In this document: positions 1 to 8,852 of the stretch, piece by piece
Layout: every line of letters starts with the position of its first letter
How positions within the stretch are numbered: position 1 is the first letter of the stretch
Source: Burkholderia sp. BCC1644
GTDB lineage: Bacteria; Pseudomonadota; Gammaproteobacteria; Burkholderiales; Burkholderiaceae
Assembly: GCF_902833225.1 (NCBI RefSeq)
Contig: NZ_CADFEI010000002.1
Span: 558,001 to 622,000, forward strand
DNA length: 64,000 nucleotides
Direction: 5' to 3'
Notes under the pieces: generated by a model
The model's input: only the letters and a program-made list of their open reading frames with translations
Told to the model about the DNA's origin: nothing
The model's database searches: none
Translations under genes and position numbers: made by a program

Positions 1-762
1 ATGACCGGAATGGAACGGCGGAGCGGGATCGTATTCGATCACGAGTTGCGTGAATTCGGCGGCCCGTTGGCCGCGCAGCTTCGCGGCCACGCGAAGGGCG
101 AAGTCGATGCCTGCCGTCACGCCGCCGCCGCTCATGAAGCGGCCGTTGTCGTCTTCGACGAAGCGCTCGGGAACGGGAATGGCGCCGTATTCGGACAGCT
201 TGTTGACGAACGCCCAGTGACAGGCGCTGCGCTTGCCCTTGAGCACGCCCGTTGCGGCAAGCACGAGCGATCCGTTGCACACCGACGTCACGTGTTTCGC
301 GCCTTGTGCCAGACGCCGGATCTGCGCCTGATACGCCGGCCGCATCGGCACACTCAAATCGGACCCGCCGGGCACGAGAATCACGTCGGTCTTCTCGATA
401 TCGGCGAGCCGTTCGGTATTGCCATACACGACGCCGAATTCGAGCGTCACGTTGCCGCCATCGAGGCTCGCGTAGCGAACGTTCGTATTCGGCAGCCGGT
501 GGAAAATCTCGCTGGGCCCCGCGAAGTCGAGAAGCGTTCCGCCGTCGTAATTGACGATCAGGATATTGAGCGGATCGTTCGGGGCAAGGACGCCGTCGCT
601 GCCTGCCTGTGCGAGCGCGGGTGTTGCATGCCCGAGCAAGGCGCCGCCGCCCAGCACGGCGCCGAGCGTGGCGACGCTGCCCAGCTTGAGAACATCGCGG
701 CGCGAACGACCGGCCTGGGTGAGTTGGCTTACGGAAGCCTCGTTATCGCTACTGTCGGTCAA
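1..762 (-). CDS. Tat-exported DJ-1/PfpI-like protein, 3' end missing
   Basis: Reads leftward off the window edge; 254 codons are visible. The start is a TTG at 762-760 placed by a good AAGGAGA Shine-Dalgarno; no better ATG precedes it. The N-terminus has a twin-arginine motif (SRRDVLKLG, about residues 18-26) followed by a hydrophobic Ala/Gly-rich stretch ending ALAQA, so export in folded form through Tat is likely. The body is a DJ-1/PfpI glutamine-amidotransferase-like fold with the nucleophile elbow Cys at residue 162 (SVCNGS) and a conserved ACHWAF motif. Family members include isonitrile hydratase and AraC-type regulator domains, but this copy has no HTH in the visible part. The exact reaction is unknown. 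Confidence 0.85.
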   Translation of the reverse strand, partial: MTDSSDNEASVSQLTQAGRSRRDVLKLGSVATLGAVLGGGALLGHATPALAQAGSDGVLAPNDPLNILIVNYDGGTLLDFAGPSEIFHRLPNTNVRYASLDGGNVTLEFGVVYGNTERLADIEKTDVILVPGGSDLSVPMRPAYQAQIRRLAQGAKHVTSVCNGSLVLAATGVLKGKRSACHWAFVNKLSEYGAIPVPERFVEDDNGRFMSGGGVTAGIDFALRVAAKLRGQRAAEFTQLVIEYDPAPPFHSGH

Positions 763-915
763 GATGATTTCTCCTTGCACTGCGGCCCCCTCTGCGAACG
801 CATCACGGCCGGGCCGGATTGAACAACCGCCACGACGAACGGCGTGGCGGACGTGAGATCAGGGTGTGGATGAGCCGCGATGACGTATCGGGCTCCGGAA
901 TCGCGAGCTGCGGGC

Positions 916-1662
916 TTAAAGCTGCGACGCACCGCCATCGACGACCAGTTCGGTGCCGACAACGTAGGAGGATTCGTCGCTGGCGAGATACAGTGCCGCG
1001 TTGGCAATGTCCTCGGCCTTGCCCATGCGGCCAACCGGGATCGTTTCGGCGAATTCGGCCTTGCGGTCGCGAACCCATTCGTCGGGCATGCCCCACCTGG
1101 AGAGCAGCGGGGTGTCGATCGCACCGGGGGCGATCGCGTTGAAGCGGATTTTTCGATCGAGGAACTCGTAGGACCAGCTGCGGGCCAGCGATCGCACTGC
1201 TGCCTTCGCGGCCGCCGTCAACGAGATGCCATGCTTGCCGGTCTGCGCGACGAACGATGTATTCAGGATGACGGACGAACCTTCCCGCAAGTCCGGCAAC
1301 ACCGCCTGAAGCGTGAACACCACGCCCTTGACGTTGATGTCCATGATCTCGTTGTAGAGTGCGTCGTCGATGTCGTTGGCCGCGGACGGAAACGCCCAGC
1401 CGGCGTTGGCGAACACGATATCCAGGCCGCCGAACTTTTCCTTGACCTCCGCGGCAATCGCCCGCATGTCCGCGAGCGAACGGACGTCGCCCTTGAGGAC
1501 GATCGCGTTCTCGCCAAGCTCGGCCTTCACGCGCTCGAATACGGCATCGTCGCGGCCGGTAACCGCTACGCGGGCGCCTTCCTCAATGAAGCGCTTCGCG
1601 GTGGCGAGACCGATGCCGCTGGTGCCACCCGTGATCAACGCTGTCTTGTTCCTGAGCCTCAT
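916..1662 (-). CDS. SDR-family oxidoreductase lacking the catalytic Tyr
   Basis: 248-residue classical short-chain dehydrogenase/reductase fold. The cofactor motif TGGTSGIG is at residues 11-18, NAG at 86-88, Ser at 136 and Lys at 153. The usual Tyr of YxxxK is Leu149 (SLTAAAK), so the standard proton-relay residue is missing. The start ATG has AAAAGGAA just upstream; the frame stays open further upstream to 1818 but without a ribosome site. It lies 153 bp downstream of the Tat protein's start, on the same strand. Substrate is unknown; with Leu for Tyr it may be inactive, regulatory, or use another base. Confidence 0.85.
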   Translation of the reverse strand: MRLRNKTALITGGTSGIGLATAKRFIEEGARVAVTGRDDAVFERVKAELGENAIVLKGDVRSLADMRAIAAEVKEKFGGLDIVFANAGWAFPSAANDIDDALYNEIMDINVKGVVFTLQAVLPDLREGSSVILNTSFVAQTGKHGISLTAAAKAAVRSLARSWSYEFLDRKIRFNAIAPGAIDTPLLSRWGMPDEWVRDRKAEFAETIPVGRMGKAEDIANAALYLASDESSYVVGTELVVDGGASQL

Positions 1663-1859
1663 CTTCGGTTCCTTTTCATGTCGTGATGAATCAGGCCGGA
1701 AGCTCGAAACGCCATCGCGTTCGTGCGCTGTTCCCGGCTTGATCTTCGACTGAAGTATGGAACCTGAGGCAGAGGGCGCAAAGGTCGTATAACCCTCGAA
1801 AAACGCCACTCGATTCAAACGGGCGCCGCGCCATCCGCCGGCCGCGACCTCGCGATGCC

Positions 1860-3320
1860 TCAGTAGTGACTACGCCCCCACAGCGTCTTCGGCTCGTCGA
1901 GCAGATGATGCAAGCCACTGCGCCGAATCATCGTTTCCGCGACTTCGTTCACGCGCTCGAGCACCTCGCCTTCATCGACCGACAGCACGCGACGGTCCTC
2001 CATCAGCACACGGCCGCCGACCATCGTCATGCACACGTCGGCCGCATTCGCGAAGCACGTCACGCGATACACCGGCATGTTCATCGGCATCATGTGCGGC
2101 CGGAACAGATCGACGAGGATGATGTCGGCGAACTTGCCGGCTTCGAGCGAACCGACTTCGTGATCGACCGACAGCGCCTTCGCCGCATCGATCGTCACCA
2201 TCTCCAGCACCTTGCCGTGCGGCAGCACGTCCGGGTCGCGGAAATGCCGGCGGTGGTAGTGCATGCACTGCCACATGTGGCGGAACATGTCGTAGCCGCG
2301 ATCGGGCGCCGCACCGTCCGACGCGATCGCCACCGTCACGCCCGCATCGATCAGCTCGGGCACCGGGCAGCGCCCGATGATCGACATGATCGCGCTCGGG
2401 TTGTGGACGATCGCCGTGCCCGTTTCCACGCATGCCGCGATGTCGTCGTCGGTCAGGTCGATGCTGTGCGACATGAACGACGTCGGCCCGAGCAGCCCGA
2501 GCTCGCGATGCGCGAACGCGAGCGTGCCGGCACGATGGCCGTCCTGCGTGAACGTCAGCCCGCGCCCGCGCGCGAGTGCGCCGTAGCGCACGGCCTGGTC
2601 GCGGAAGTCTTGCTCGTACTGCGCGAGCTCCGGGTCGTGCTCGGGGCCGTACACCGGCAGCGTCAGCGCGATCCGGATGCGGCCGTCGGCATCGCCGTGG
2701 CATTCGTCGACGATGCGCTCGCATACGTCGTACATCGTGTCGAAATCGATGTCGCGCGTATTGCTGCCGTCCGGCGTATGGCGCGTGTACGCGCGCGGCG
2801 CGGGCGGACGCGACGGGCCGACCGCGACGATCGAGCGCGTGCCGGTGCGCACGACCGCGTCGCAATGCCGTCGCGCATAGACCGGGTCGTCGACGCGCAT
2901 GATCGAGTTGCCGCCGCCGAGCAGCGACACGCCCGTCGTCACGCCGGCCTTCAGCCGTTCGAGCGCGGCGAGATGCGATTCGGTTTCCCAGAACGCCTCG
3001 TCCGATGCGCGCGTGTAAATCGTCTCGGCCGCGGCCGACCATGCATCGCCGTCCGCGCCGCCGATCGTGCGCAGCATCGCGTGGCCCGCGTGCGCATGCG
3101 CATCGATCAGGCCCGGCAGCACGGCCTTGCGGCGCGCGTCGATCGTGCGCGTCGCACGGTAGCGCGCCTGCAGTTCATCGGTGCTGCCGACGGCGACGAT
3201 GCGATCGCCCGCCACGGCAACCGCGCCGTTCTCGATCACGCGCCGCTGCGGGTCCATCGTGATCACGCAGCCGTTCGCGATCAGCGTGTCGATCGTTTCG
3301 CGCTTGTCCTCGGTAGTCAT
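1860..3320 (-). CDS. Amidohydrolase of the AtzB/TrzN/SsnA class
   Basis: 486-residue metal-dependent hydrolase of the amidohydrolase superfamily, close to aminohydrolases that deaminate or dechlorinate s-triazines, guanine or cytosine. The metal site is recognisable: HAHAGHA near residue 75, a central QDGHRAG, SHSIDL and then ASDGAAPDRG, which supplies the catalytic Asp. The C-terminus carries the typical GSLEAGKFADIILVDL strand. The start is the ATG after AGGACGACACGTC; an upstream extension lacks a ribosome site. It follows a sodium symporter, its DUF3311 partner and a porin on the same strand, so it probably hydrolyses the nitrogenous compound those genes take up. Substrate cannot be told from sequence. 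Confidence 0.88.
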   Translation of the reverse strand: MTTEDKRETIDTLIANGCVITMDPQRRVIENGAVAVAGDRIVAVGSTDELQARYRATRTIDARRKAVLPGLIDAHAHAGHAMLRTIGGADGDAWSAAAETIYTRASDEAFWETESHLAALERLKAGVTTGVSLLGGGNSIMRVDDPVYARRHCDAVVRTGTRSIVAVGPSRPPAPRAYTRHTPDGSNTRDIDFDTMYDVCERIVDECHGDADGRIRIALTLPVYGPEHDPELAQYEQDFRDQAVRYGALARGRGLTFTQDGHRAGTLAFAHRELGLLGPTSFMSHSIDLTDDDIAACVETGTAIVHNPSAIMSIIGRCPVPELIDAGVTVAIASDGAAPDRGYDMFRHMWQCMHYHRRHFRDPDVLPHGKVLEMVTIDAAKALSVDHEVGSLEAGKFADIILVDLFRPHMMPMNMPVYRVTCFANAADVCMTMVGGRVLMEDRRVLSVDEGEVLERVNEVAETMIRRSGLHHLLDEPKTLWGRSHY

Positions 3321-3423
3321 GACGTGTCGTCCTGTTGTCGTTCGAATGGGTCGGGGCGCCGTCGAACGGCAAAGCCGCCGGGCGGCTGCCCGGCGGCCTG
3401 ACCGCGAAACGGCGAAGCAACTG

Positions 3424-4902
3424 TCACGCGGAGCGCACCGGCGCCGCAACACGCGCCTTCAGCTTGCGCTGTACCGCGCTGATCGCGATGAACACCACCG
3501 CGTTCACCGCGAGCGCGACGAGCCCGGGGTTGATCGACGTGAACGTGTTCGATGCGCCGGGGAACAGCGATGCGAGCGTCACGCCATAGTAGTTCGTCAT
3601 CGCGATCACGATCGCGCCGGCGACGATGCCCGCGAACGCGCCTTCACGCGTGCCGAACGGCCGCTTCAGGAAGCTCGATGCGAGCATCGGCACGAGCTGC
3701 GTGAGCAGGCTCGACGAGAAGATCGCGAGCGTCACGAAGGTCGCACCGCCGCGCAGCACGAAGTAGACGACCACCAGCGTGAAGATCGGCAGCGCGATCC
3801 GCGCGACGCGCGTCACTTCGCGGTCGGTCGCGTTCGGCGCGAAGCCTTCGCGGTAGATGTTGCGCGCGATCGTCGTCGACGCGTTGAGCATGATCAGCGA
3901 GCCCGGCACCAGCGCGGTGAGCAGGCCCGTGCCGCCGACGATGCCGACGAACCACGCGGGGAACGTCTGCTTCACGAGGCGCAGCAGCGCGAGATCGGTC
4001 TGCGCGCCTTCGAGCCCGTGCACGGTCATCACGGCCGCGAAGCCGACCAGGAACAGGAACGCGATCAGCACCTGGTACAGCGGCATCAGGATCACGTTGC
4101 GGCGCAGCGCGCGCTCGTCCTTCGCGACATAGATCGCGGTGAAGCCGTGCGGATACAGGTAGTAGCCGAGCGACGTGAGCAGGATCGTCGAGTTGTACCA
4201 GCTCAGGTTGAAGCCGTGCTCGGGCATGCGCAGCAGTTCGGGATGCGCGGCGTCGATCTTCGCGAACATCTCGCCGAGGCCGCCGTAGTAATGCATCGGC
4301 AGGTACAGGCCGAGGAAGATCGCGATCGCGAGGATCAGCACGTCCTTGAAAATCGCGATGCTCGCCGACCCGTGGATGCCCGACACGACCATGTACACGG
4401 CCATCAGCGTCGCGGCGATCCAGATCGCGGCCGACTGCGGAATCAGCCCGTACGACATCTCCGACACGATCACGCCGAGCCCGCGCAGCTGGATCATCAG
4501 CAGCGACACCATCGCGAACACCGCGACGATCGACACCAGCACGCCGATCGCGCGGCTGTCGTACTTCGACGCGAAGTAGTCGGCGAACGACACGAGCCCG
4601 CGTTCCTTCGCGTAACGCCAGATCGCGGGCAGCATCCAGTAGCCGATCACGAACGCGAGGCAGCCGTACGACAGGATGTAGAACGCCGGCACGCCCTTGC
4701 TGTAGGTCCAGCCGCTCGCGCCGAGGAACGAGAACGTCGAGAACGCCTCGCCGGCCATCAGCAGGAACGTGAGCAGCGAGCCGAAGCCGCGCCCGCCGAC
4801 CGCCCACTGTTCGAGCGTGAGCTTGCGGCCGCGGCGCGCCATCACGCCGATCGCCAGCGCGAATACGGCGAACGCCGCGATGATGATGATCGAAGCGTTC
4901 AT
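3424..4902 (-). CDS. Sodium:solute symporter (SSS family)
   Basis: 492-residue inner-membrane protein with about thirteen hydrophobic segments and the SSS signature region GEAFSTFSFLGASGWTYSKG in the first third. The family couples Na+ entry to uptake of organic acids, sugars, amino acids or nucleobases. It overlaps the preceding DUF3311 gene by four bases (ATGA), so the two are co-translated, and it is followed after 103 bp by the amidohydrolase. Together with the porin upstream this makes outer membrane entry, inner membrane uptake and hydrolysis. Substrate unknown. Confidence 0.9.
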   Translation of the reverse strand: MNASIIIIAAFAVFALAIGVMARRGRKLTLEQWAVGGRGFGSLLTFLLMAGEAFSTFSFLGASGWTYSKGVPAFYILSYGCLAFVIGYWMLPAIWRYAKERGLVSFADYFASKYDSRAIGVLVSIVAVFAMVSLLMIQLRGLGVIVSEMSYGLIPQSAAIWIAATLMAVYMVVSGIHGSASIAIFKDVLILAIAIFLGLYLPMHYYGGLGEMFAKIDAAHPELLRMPEHGFNLSWYNSTILLTSLGYYLYPHGFTAIYVAKDERALRRNVILMPLYQVLIAFLFLVGFAAVMTVHGLEGAQTDLALLRLVKQTFPAWFVGIVGGTGLLTALVPGSLIMLNASTTIARNIYREGFAPNATDREVTRVARIALPIFTLVVVYFVLRGGATFVTLAIFSSSLLTQLVPMLASSFLKRPFGTREGAFAGIVAGAIVIAMTNYYGVTLASLFPGASNTFTSINPGLVALAVNAVVFIAISAVQRKLKARVAAPVRSA

Positions 4903-5111
4903 CGCTCGTCTCCCGAACAGCCTGCGCGGGCCGCGTCGCGCTCGTCGAGATGGAACAGGATCGCGAGGATCACGGCGGTCGCCGCCATCCAGATCAGGTT
5001 CCAGACGAGCAGGAACGGCAGCCCGAACAGCAGCGGACGCGCCTCGGCGAGCGAGCCGCCTGCATACATCCCGACGAACGGCAGCGCCGCCAGCAACAGT
5101 TTGAATTTCAT
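4899..5111 (-). CDS. DUF3311 small membrane partner of SSS transporter
   Basis: 70-residue protein with two hydrophobic segments (about residues 3-20 and 29-52) and a charged tail, matching DUF3311 proteins that are regularly encoded immediately before SSS symporters. Its stop overlaps the start of the symporter. The ATG follows a GGAGGAGA-type ribosome site. It is thought to be an accessory subunit, by context only. Confidence 0.85.
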   Translation of the reverse strand: MKFKLLLAALPFVGMYAGGSLAEARPLLFGLPFLLVWNLIWMAATAVILAILFHLDERDAARAGCSGDER

Positions 5112-5150
5112 GTGAGTCTCCTCCGGAAGACGCGCGAACGCGTCAGGACA

Positions 5151-6275
5151 TCAGAACTTCGTGCGGATGCCGGCCACCACCGCCACTTGCGACGTCGTCG
5201 ACGACGGGCCGTCGGCGCCCTCGATCCACGCGTTGCCCACCGACGACGACGCCTTCTGGTAGAAGCCGTTCACGTACACGTCGGTGCGCTTGGACAGCAG
5301 GTACTGCACGCCGGCCGACACCTGCTGGTAGTGGCCGCTGTCGCCGCCGCGCGCGACCTTCGTATAGGTGTAGCCGCCGGCGGCCATCAGTGCGGGCGTG
5401 ACCAGGTAGCGCAGGCTGCCTTCGTAGTTGTTGAAGCGCAGCGCGCCGCCCGTCGCCTGCCCGAAGTTCGAGCCCGTGTACAACAGGCCGAGCGTCGCCG
5501 GCCCGATCGCGTAGCTGCCGCCCGCGCCCCAGATCTGCTGGCGCACCGCGCTCGACAGGCCGGCGCCGAACACCGAGGCCGACGCGGGGAAGTAGTTGTC
5601 GGACGCGACGGCGCCCGTCGCGCTGCTCGCCGGGTGGTTCACGCGCGCATAGGCGGCGCCCGCGTTGAGCGGCCCGTTCACGTACGTGACGCCCGCGCTC
5701 CACGTGTTGTCGTTGGAGAAGCCCGTCGAGTTCGAGAACCCGACCATCAGGTTCGCCTGCAGGCCGGCGATCGTCGGCGAGATGTACTTGACCGCGTTGT
5801 TGGTGCGGAACGTGTTGTTGATGTCGTCGTTGTCGAACGGGTGCGTCGAGTACTGCGCGAGGAAGCTGCTCATCTGCAGCGAACCGAGGATGTCCTGCGT
5901 CGAGTTGTACTGGCGGCCGAGTGTCACCGCGCCCCAGTTCGCGCCGCTCAGGCCGACCCACGCCGACCGCCCGAACATCCGGCCGCCCTGCCCGAGCGCG
6001 CCGTTCGCGACGTTGAAGCCGTTCTCGAGCTTGAAGTTCGCCTTCAGGCCGCCGCCGAGATCCTCGGAGCCGATCAAGCCCCAGCGCGGGCCCGACTCGT
6101 TGCCGCCCGTGAACTGCCACAGCGAATGGCCCTTCGTGTTGTTGGTATAGGTCACGCCCGCATCGACGATCCCGTACAGCGTCACCGTCGACTGCGCGTG
6201 CGCGGCGCCGGCGAACAGCATCGCGATCGCAGCACCCGCTGCGGCGCCCGTCTTCCCACCCTTGATTCGCACCAT
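5151..6275 (-). CDS. OmpC-type general porin
   Basis: 374-residue outer-membrane trimeric porin of the beta-proteobacterial type: a cleavable signal ending AHA|QSTVTLYG, alternating strands with the GxEDLGGGL turn near residue 55, and a terminal Phe in RTKF. Several in-frame ATGs sit at the 5' end; the one at 6275 has GGAGAGGAG at the best distance. It is the first gene of the transport and hydrolase set running to 1860, with 39 bp to the DUF3311 gene. Its promoter region holds two palindromes (6350-6380). It is one of three paralogous porins in this window. Confidence 0.92.
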   Translation of the reverse strand: MVRIKGGKTGAAAGAAIAMLFAGAAHAQSTVTLYGIVDAGVTYTNNTKGHSLWQFTGGNESGPRWGLIGSEDLGGGLKANFKLENGFNVANGALGQGGRMFGRSAWVGLSGANWGAVTLGRQYNSTQDILGSLQMSSFLAQYSTHPFDNDDINNTFRTNNAVKYISPTIAGLQANLMVGFSNSTGFSNDNTWSAGVTYVNGPLNAGAAYARVNHPASSATGAVASDNYFPASASVFGAGLSSAVRQQIWGAGGSYAIGPATLGLLYTGSNFGQATGGALRFNNYEGSLRYLVTPALMAAGGYTYTKVARGGDSGHYQQVSAGVQYLLSKRTDVYVNGFYQKASSSVGNAWIEGADGPSSTTSQVAVVAGIRTKF

Positions 6276-6349
6276 CTCCATCATCTCCTCTCCAGACCTG
6301 CTCATCGATGTTGTGATTTATTGATCCCGCCCATACGCGCCGGTCGGCT

Positions 6350-6380
6350 TGTCTAGACAGTGGCTGGATGGTATCCAGCC
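6350..6380. promoter_or_regulatory. Twin palindromes in the porin upstream gap
   Basis: The 303-bp gap between the IclR stop and the porin start contains no gene. It does contain a perfect 10-bp palindrome TGTCTAGACA at 6350-6359 and, two bases later, a perfect inverted repeat GGCTGGAT-ggt-ATCCAGCC at 6362-6380. They lie 75-106 bp upstream of the porin start, a place suited to an operator for the porin-symporter-amidohydrolase genes. The binding protein is not known; the neighbouring IclR regulator is a candidate. Confidence 0.55.
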
Positions 6381-6578
6381 GTAACGGCATCAAGAAATGA
6401 AATGTTCAACTGGGCAGCAGTTGAAAATCGAATGGGAGGCGATGAAGAGAAAATGAGCGGGGATCACGCGACCCCGCAAGAGAAACGAAAGCCCGCAGGC
6501 CGGCTGGACGCGGTGCGTTTTGATCGGACGTGAATGGCACGCGTAAGCAAGCTGACGAAACGGCGACGTACGAAGCGG

Positions 6579-7475
6579 CTATGCGGTTTTCCCTGATAGC
6601 CCGTGCATCGGCCGCCGCAACGCGGCATCGAACGGATTGGTCCGTGGCCCGATCGTGTCGGCCTGGCGCCGCAGCAGTTCGACGACCATCGGCATCCGGT
6701 CGTCGCCGAGGCGTGACGCGAGCGTGCCGACGCTCAACGCGCCGACCGGATAGCCGGTGCGATCGAGGATCGGCACCGCGACGCCGGCCATTCCGTCGAG
6801 CACGCCGCTGTTGCGGCCCGCGTAGCCGAGCTGCCGCACGCGTTCGATCTCGGTACGCAGGTACACCTCGTCGAGCACGCCGTAGCCGCGAATGCGCGGC
6901 ACGTTGAAGCGGATCACTTCCTCGCGTTCGGCGTCGGGCAGGAACGCGAGGATCGCAAGGCTGCCCTGCCCGACGCCGAGCGCGATGCGGCCGCCGATGT
7001 CACCGGTAAACGAACGGATCGGGAACGGGCCTTCGCACAGGTCGAGACACACCGCGTCGAAGCCGCTCTTCACGAGCAGGAAGATGGTCTCGCCGAGGCT
7101 CGCGCACAGCCTCAGCAGCGCGGGACGGCACAACGTGCGCATGCTGCTCGGGTTGCCGGCCTGCGCGGCGAGCGCGAAAAAGTCGACACTCAGCCGGTAC
7201 AGCTTCGACTGCTCGTCCTGTTCGACCATCCCTTCGGCGATCAGCGATTGCAGGATCCGGTGCGCGGTGCCCTGCGTGAGACCGACGGTCTTTGCCAGAT
7301 GCGTGACGCGCACGCCGTCCTGCTGCATGCCGGCCAGCGCGCGCAGGATCGCGAACGCGCGCTGCAGCATGCCGGCGCCCGGTGCGCCGCCCGCATCGGC
7401 CGGGTCCACGGCGTCCTCGTCCGCGCGCGGCGCGCGTGCAGCCGGCGACGTTCCGGTCGAATGGGGTTCCTGCAT
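6579..7475 (-). CDS. IclR-family transcriptional regulator
   Basis: 298 residues: a Pro/Ala-rich N-terminal tail, a winged HTH (THLAKTVGLTQGTAHRILQ, about residues 63-81) and a C-terminal IclR effector domain with GxVAVPILD. The start ATG follows GAGGAGAGCCGGC. It is divergent from the seven-gene transport and dehydrogenase operon starting at 7770, with a 294-bp gap rich in inverted repeats, so it probably controls that operon and itself. The porin set downstream is a second possible target. The effector is unknown; IclR proteins usually sense a metabolite of the pathway next door. Confidence 0.9.
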   Translation of the reverse strand: MQEPHSTGTSPAARAPRADEDAVDPADAGGAPGAGMLQRAFAILRALAGMQQDGVRVTHLAKTVGLTQGTAHRILQSLIAEGMVEQDEQSKLYRLSVDFFALAAQAGNPSSMRTLCRPALLRLCASLGETIFLLVKSGFDAVCLDLCEGPFPIRSFTGDIGGRIALGVGQGSLAILAFLPDAEREEVIRFNVPRIRGYGVLDEVYLRTEIERVRQLGYAGRNSGVLDGMAGVAVPILDRTGYPVGALSVGTLASRLGDDRMPMVVELLRRQADTIGPRTNPFDAALRRPMHGLSGKTA

Positions 7476-7496
7476 GCCGGCTCTCCTCGATGATTT

Positions 7497-7668
7497 CATT
7501 GAACGGAATACGGTAGCCGCCATTGTCGTCCCGCCGAAATGCCACGGGCATCCGGGTGTGCACGGGATTGACGCGTGCGTTTCGCGGCTTTGCCACGCAT
7601 CATCCAGCGGAACGATTCGCTCGCGATTCCCTCAACCGTTCCGTTCAATGGAATTTTTCCGAAATTCC
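7497..7668. promoter_or_regulatory. Inverted repeats in the IclR/ABC divergent promoter
   Basis: Within the divergent gap 7476-7769 a perfect 12-bp inverted pair is present: CATTGAACGGAA at 7497-7508 and its complement TTCCGTTCAATG at 7639-7650. The right copy runs into a second perfect dyad, GGAATTT-ttccg-AAATTCC, at 7650-7668. The GGAAnTTTCC-like core resembles IclR-family operators. The left copy lies just upstream of the regulator start and the right ones about 100 bp before the ABC gene, which fits autoregulation plus control of the operon. Confidence 0.5.
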
Positions 7669-7769
7669 TCCCGTTCAGCAGAATTCGAAATTGACGCTCC
7701 GGAATATGGCTGGCTAGAGTCCGCCACATCGGTACACCGGCCACGCGGTGTGCGAACCCGGAGCTTCCC

Positions 7770-8852
7770 ATGTCGTTTCTCACGCTTACGGATCTGACGA
7801 AAACCTTCGGCGAGCTCACCGCCGTCGCCGACGTCAACCTGTCGGTCGAACAAGGCGAATTCGTGTCGCTGCTCGGGCCGTCCGGCTGCGGCAAGACCAC
7901 CACGCTGCAGATGATCGCGGGCTTCGTCGACGTCACACGCGGCCGCATCGCGCTCGACGGCCAGGACATCACCGACCTGAAGCCGAACCGGCGCGGGCTC
8001 GGCATCGTGTTCCAGAGCTATGCGCTGTTTCCGCACATGAGCGTCGCCGAGAACGTCGGCTTCGGCCTCGACATGCGCGGCGTCGACAAGGCCGAGCGCG
8101 CCGAGCGCATCCGCGCGGCCCTCGCGCTCGTGCGTCTCGACGCGCTCGCGCACCGCTTCCCGCGCGAGCTGTCGGGCGGCCAGCGGCAGCGCGTCGCGAT
8201 CGCGCGCGCGGTCGTGATCGAGCCGCCGGTGCTGCTGCTCGACGAACCGATGTCGAACCTCGACGCGAAGCTGCGCGAGGACATGCAGTTCGAGCTGCGC
8301 GCGATCCAGCGCAAGATCGGCACGACGACGATCATGGTCACGCACGATCAGTCGGAAGCGCTGTCGATCAGCGACCGCGTGGTCGTGATGGAAGCCGGCC
8401 GCATCACGCAGACCGATACGCCGTACCGCGCGTACGAGCGCCCGGAAAACCGCTTCGTGTCGCAGTTCATCGGCAAGGCGAACCTGCTGCCCGGCACGAT
8501 CGTCGCGCACGACGGCGACGCCATCCGCATCGACCTCGGGCACGACCTCGCCGAGACGGGCCGTACGGCATACCTGCCGCCGCGCGAGCGCGACGTGCGC
8601 GTCGGCGATGCGGTGTCGGTCTGCATCCGTCCGGAGAAGCTGCGGCTGTGCGCGCCCGATGCCGGCCGCTTCGCCGCGACCGTCACGAGCCGCTTCTTCC
8701 TCGGCAGCCAGTGGCTGTACCGCGTCGACAGCGCGCTCGGTGAAGTGCTCGTGTGCTGCCAGAACGAAGGAGCGGAGCCGCTCGCGGAAGGCGCGCCGGT
8801 CGGGATCGACTGGCACAGCGACGCGGTGCGCGTGATGCGCCGGGAGGCCTGA
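7770..8852 (+). CDS. ABC transporter ATP-binding protein, PotA type
   Basis: 360-residue nucleotide-binding subunit. Walker A GPSGCGKTT at about residues 36-44, signature LSGGQRQR about 134-141, Walker B VLLLDEP about 154-160, H-loop MVTHDQ, then a C-terminal TOBE domain from about residue 240. It drives an importer with the two permeases that follow and the binding protein at 13554. The PotA/Fe3+-type architecture suggests polyamine-like or other small cationic substrates, but the operon's dehydrogenase suggests an opine or imino acid. First gene of a tightly packed operon; its stop abuts the next start. Confidence 0.93.
   Translation: MSFLTLTDLTKTFGELTAVADVNLSVEQGEFVSLLGPSGCGKTTTLQMIAGFVDVTRGRIALDGQDITDLKPNRRGLGIVFQSYALFPHMSVAENVGFGLDMRGVDKAERAERIRAALALVRLDALAHRFPRELSGGQRQRVAIARAVVIEPPVLLLDEPMSNLDAKLREDMQFELRAIQRKIGTTTIMVTHDQSEALSISDRVVVMEAGRITQTDTPYRAYERPENRFVSQFIGKANLLPGTIVAHDGDAIRIDLGHDLAETGRTAYLPPRERDVRVGDAVSVCIRPEKLRLCAPDAGRFAATVTSRFFLGSQWLYRVDSALGEVLVCCQNEGAEPLAEGAPVGIDWHSDAVRVMRREA

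Noticed and set aside
3181..5115. Long open frame on the plus strand, Arg/His-rich
   Set aside because: Antisense shadow of the symporter and amidohydrolase genes. High-GC codon use leaves the opposite strand open; low-complexity RRxRD composition, no domain, no ribosome site.
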